Shown: positions 61,832 to 64,000 of the stretch, in pieces | Position numbering within the stretch: the first letter of the stretch is position 1 | Layout: each line of letters opens with the position of its first letter | DNA from: Bacteroidota bacterium | Lineage (GTDB): Bacteria > Bacteroidota > Ignavibacteria > Kryptoniales > JAKASW01 | Length of the DNA stretch: 64,000 nt | NCBI GenBank assembly: GCA_021811615.1 | Contig: JAJZNW010000093.1 | Coordinates: 41,921-105,920 of the forward strand | Direction of reading: 5' to 3' | Made by a program: the position numbers and the translations under genes | The notes under the pieces: model-generated | What the model was told of the DNA's origin: nothing | Seen by the model: the letters and a program-made list of their open reading frames with translations, nothing else | Database searches by the model: none

Positions 61832-63043
61832 CCCCAAGCCCTTCGCTAAAGCCTTCACCACCCACTCGATCTGTGCTCCGGTCAATTCGGGATAAATCGG
61901 GAGCGCAATGGAGTGTTCGGCGGCAAAGTTCGAATGAGAATAGTCCGTGTCACTGGCGTGCAGGTACGAGAAGCATTCCTGCCGGTGGAACGGGACGGGA
62001 TAGTAAATCTCGGTCCCGATCTCGCTCTTCGTCAGGAAGTCCCTTAGCGCGTCGCGATTCTCGACGCGAATCACATACTGATTATATATATGATAGTTCT
62101 TCAGGCTCGCATCTTTATATACCGGCTTCGGGAGAAGAACCCGGTTATTCGGATCGAACTTCAGGACGCCTTCTTCTTCGGCAAGTCCCGCCTCCTTGAA
62201 CAGCTTCGTGTAATACTCCGCATTCTCCCGGCGCTTTTCTGACCAGTCGTCGAGGTGCGGCAGCTTCACACTCAACACTGCCGCCTGCAGTGCGTCGAGA
62301 CGGAAGTTCCCGCCTATGACTTTATGATAATATTTCGGCTTTCCGCCGTGGACTCTCATAATCTTCAGCAGTTCACCGAGCTCATCGTCATTCGTGACCA
62401 CAAGCCCTCCATCTCCGAATCCGCCAAGGTTCTTGCTCGGGAAAAACGAATAGCACCCTACCGCTCCGAATGTGCCCGCTCTTTTGCCGTCCTTATACTG
62501 GGCCCCGATCGCCTGTGCTCCATCCTCGATCACATAAATCTTCTGCCCTGTCTTCTTGTTGACATAAGCAGCCCCGCCTCCCAATTCGAAATCCGACATC
62601 CGCAATCCGAAATCTATCCCCTCCATATCCGCGCATTGTCCATACAGGTGGACGGGGATAACGGCTTTCGTTTTCGGTGTAATCTTCCTGGCCATGTCGG
62701 CCGGGTCGATATTGAACGTGACCGGGTCGATGTCCGTAAAGACAGGGACGGCATTCATTCTCGAGACGACGCCGGCGGTTGCGAAGAACGAGAACGTCGG
62801 GAGTATCACCTCGTCGCCTGGTTCTACACCTATTGCCATCAGTGCGATGAGGAGAGCGTCGGTGCCGGACGAGACGCCGATCCCGTGTTTCACGCCGAGG
62901 TAGGAAGCGAGCGCTTTCTCGAGCTTGTCCACCTCGGGTCCGAGAATGAAATATTGCGACTCGGCGACTCTTATGAGCGCTTCGTCGAGTTCTTTCTTCA
63001 GAGATGCATACTGAAGTTTGAGGTCCAACAATGGAACTTTCAT
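61826..63043 (-). CDS. DegT/DnrJ/EryC1/StrS-family PLP aminotransferase
   Basis: A 405-residue nucleotide-sugar aminotransferase. Pyridoxal-binding Lys204 lies in FFPSKNLGGFGDGG; HLYGQCADM and VIEDGAQAIGA are core motifs, and the C-terminus has YPVPFHRQECF. Between the latter two motifs, residues about 143-168 form an extra stretch (IDFGLRMSDFELGGG, AAYVNKKTGQK) of about 16 residues over related enzymes. It would make an amino or N-acyl sugar for the polysaccharide. Its TAG stop lies at the edge of an AT-rich repeat unit. Confidence 0.93.
   Translation of the reverse strand: MKVPLLDLKLQYASLKKELDEALIRVAESQYFILGPEVDKLEKALASYLGVKHGIGVSSGTDALLIALMAIGVEPGDEVILPTFSFFATAGVVSRMNAVPVFTDIDPVTFNIDPADMARKITPKTKAVIPVHLYGQCADMEGIDFGLRMSDFELGGGAAYVNKKTGQKIYVIEDGAQAIGAQYKDGKRAGTFGAVGCYSFFPSKNLGGFGDGGLVVTNDDELGELLKIMRVHGGKPKYYHKVIGGNFRLDALQAAVLSVKLPHLDDWSEKRRENAEYYTKLFKEAGLAEEEGVLKFDPNNRVLLPKPVYKDASLKNYHIYNQYVIRVENRDALRDFLTKSEIGTEIYYPVPFHRQECFSYLHASDTDYSHSNFAAEHSIALPIYPELTGAQIEWVVKALAKGLGN
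62583..62614. repeat. Repeat-like stretch in frame inside the aminotransferase gene
   Basis: The words ATTCGAAATCCGACATCC and GCAATCCGAAATC form a quasi-tandem series (AATCCGNNATC). It codes for DFGLRMSDFEL, which lies in a loop expanded relative to the family. The stretch resembles intergenic low-complexity repeats; no second copy occurs in the window. Confidence 0.5.
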
Positions 63044-63047
63044 AATA

Positions 63048-63079
63048 GAATTCTCAATTTTAAATTTTGAATTTTAAAT
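63048..63079. repeat. AT-rich unit upstream of degT
   Basis: AGAATTCTCAATTTTAAATTTTGAATTTTAAATT-type unit directly before the degT ATG (63043), inverse in orientation to the unit at the degT stop. It may contain part of the promoter region. Confidence 0.7.
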
Positions 63080-63210
63080 TACCTCAGCAATTTTGTTTGC
63101 ACTTAACCATCAAATACCCTGTATAGATTTATCGCAATTCTCGCAGCCAGAATCACGCAAATCGATCCAGAATCGTGCCTTCAGGAATTTATCTCCAGCA
63201 CCACCTCCTT

Positions 63211-63243
63211 CAATTCAAAATTGAGAATTTAAAATTCAAAATT
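63211..63243. repeat. AT-rich unit at the stop of the third four-helix-bundle gene
   Basis: CAATTCAAAATTGAGAATTT followed by AAAATTCAAAATT; the TAG stop of the gene (63246-63244 on the minus strand) directly follows. It is inverse to the unit on the other side of the gene (63624-63659). Confidence 0.75.
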
Positions 63244-63606
63244 CTATCTCAAGTATTTCTCGAAGGAAGAAGATGCGGTTTTTACAATGGCCGTGAGAAT
63301 GCTGACGATCTCACTAATGTTCTGCATATATGCAGAGTAATCTTTCTTAATGGTCTGGCTCCTTTGAAGAAGCCGGAGCCAGTATCTCGATTCCCTTGCT
63401 TCCTTCGAGGCAATCGCCATCTTTGAAATAAAGTCCTTTCTGGACTGGGCTGCACTCGCTTCTTCCACATTCGCACCTATGCTGGTCCCGCTCCTAAGGA
63501 GCTGATCGGCGAGCACAAACCGATGAAGTCCGTACAATTCTTCACATAAGTTTATGATATCCAGCGCAAAATCAAAGCTTCTGTCCGCGATGATATTCTC
63601 TTTCAT
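63244..63606 (-). CDS. Four-helix-bundle protein (23S rRNA intervening-sequence family)
   Basis: A 120-residue member of a second TIGR02436 subgroup: SFDFALDIINLCEELY, VLADQLLRSGTSIGANVEEASAAQS with Arg-Ser-Gly-x-Ser-Ile-Gly-Ala-Asn and KDFISKMAIASKEARESRYWL (key residues Ala-Lys-Glu-Ala-Arg-Glu). This SIGAN subgroup differs from the two SVPxNIAE copies at 54.7 and 57.9 kb. It is bordered by inverse AT-rich units. Function unknown. Confidence 0.9.
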   Translation of the reverse strand: MKENIIADRSFDFALDIINLCEELYGLHRFVLADQLLRSGTSIGANVEEASAAQSRKDFISKMAIASKEARESRYWLRLLQRSQTIKKDYSAYMQNISEIVSILTAIVKTASSSFEKYLR

Positions 63607-63623
63607 TTCAGCCCCCGTCTTTT

Positions 63624-63659
63624 TAGAATTCTAAAATCTGAATTTTGAATTTTAAATTG
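63624..63659. repeat. AT-rich unit upstream of the third four-helix-bundle gene
   Basis: AGAATTCTAAAATCTGAATT followed by TTGAATTTTAAATTGG. It is an inverse copy of the unit at 63211-63243. Confidence 0.75.
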
Positions 63660-63785
63660 GAACATCAATTTCCGGATTATGATCAAAAGACACTTCTAAT
63701 TGCCGGATGCGATTCAGAAATCCAGGCAAGAATTGTGGACACTCTATTAATGGCGATTGAATGAACAAGCCGTCTTACGGGCTAT

Positions 63786-64000
63786 AAATTCAAAACTTAA
63801 AATTGAGAATTCACAATTCTTCGTCCTTCCCACATCTGAGTTTGTCCACCACTCACAACATATCTCTTTGTTCAGCCTTAATTCAAAATTTAAAATTGAG
63901 AATTCACAATTCTTCGTCCTTCCCACATCTGAGTTTGTCCACCACTCACAACATATCTCTTTGTTCAGCCTTAATTCAAAATTTAAAATTGAGAATTCAC
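63786..64000. repeat. 93-bp tandem array running off the window end
   Basis: The word AATTGAGAATTCAC occurs at 63801, 63894 and 63987, exactly 93 bp apart. Each period has an AT-rich unit of about 30 bp and a constant spacer (TTCGTCCTTCCCACATCTGA ... TTGTTCAGCC) that is identical in the two full copies. No gene is seen from 63607 to the end. Confidence 0.92.

Noticed and set aside
54681..63606. Diversity-generating retroelement suggested by Avd-like four-helix-bundle proteins
   Set aside because: No reverse transcriptase, template/variable repeat pair or C-type-lectin target was found in the window.

Overview
The window looks like a chromosomal segment of a free-living Gram-negative bacterium of the FCB group (Bacteroidota / Chlorobi / Ignavibacteria side). 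I infer this from gene content only: an outer-membrane-type exporter, a lipoprotein with a FlgD-like Ig fold, CrtZ-type carotenoid chemistry, stand-alone PurS/PurQ, several four-helix-bundle (23S rRNA intervening-sequence family) genes and AT-rich dispersed repeats. Base composition looks moderate (near 50% GC, not computed). No rRNA, CRISPR array or prophage was seen; there is one tRNA and one small transposase.

Layout. 1-6.2 kb (minus strand): a housekeeping run transcribed from a good sigma70-type promoter, purC-psd-pssA-purS-purQ-tatA-tatA-(gap)-tatA-gatA-sucD (sucD cut by the window edge). It mixes purine synthesis, phosphatidylethanolamine synthesis, Tat export, tRNA amidation and the TCA cycle. 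6.4-11.9 kb (minus): a cytosolic GH15 glucoamylase followed by gnd, zwf and pgl, a route from glucans into the oxidative pentose phosphate pathway. 12-16.4 kb: a 1453-residue hybrid histidine kinase. 16.7-20.1 kb: rhomboid protease and a glycolate-oxidase-like pair (glcD/glcF). 20.3-21.4 kb: a secreted lipoprotein and an outer-membrane-type protein.

21.4-29.1 kb (plus) is the most coherent unit: a CarH-type B12-binding photoreceptor repressor heads a tightly coupled operon with a TIGR01777 epimerase, a split lycopene cyclase (crtYc, crtYd), folE, crtI, crtB, a CrtZ-type hydroxylase and a DNA photolyase. It reads as a light-induced photoprotection module making zeaxanthin-like carotenoids plus DNA repair. 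The promoter has near-consensus -35/-10 boxes with 17-bp spacing, flanked by two kinds of direct repeats that may be operators.

29-37.7 kb: accessory genes (methyltransferase, DJ-1/PfpI, glutamine amidotransferase, a complete subclass-B1 metallo-beta-lactamase, a secreted GH29 fucosidase with PA14, a triple-BON protein, tRNA-Met). 38-46.8 kb (minus): GroES-like protein, a DUF3109-type Cys-cluster protein, rpoN, a small protein, hslV, hslU, a GNAT/FemAB-like protein, flippase, O-methyltransferase, gpmA. 46.8-53 kb: an IS200-type transposase surrounded by hairpins with TGAA/TAAA loops, then trxB-HAD, a metallohydrolase, Rieske protein, queG and a ferredoxin.

53.5-64 kb: an exopolysaccharide locus (UDP-xylose synthase, ugd, Wzz-like, Wza/SLBB exporter, DegT aminotransferase) interrupted by three four-helix-bundle genes and by an unusually dense set of repeats: TAC-rich minisatellites, an 8-bp tandem array, AT-rich palindromic units that sit at gene 3' ends, a 118-bp two-type satellite and a 93-bp tandem array running off the end. 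One repeat-like stretch lies in frame inside the aminotransferase.
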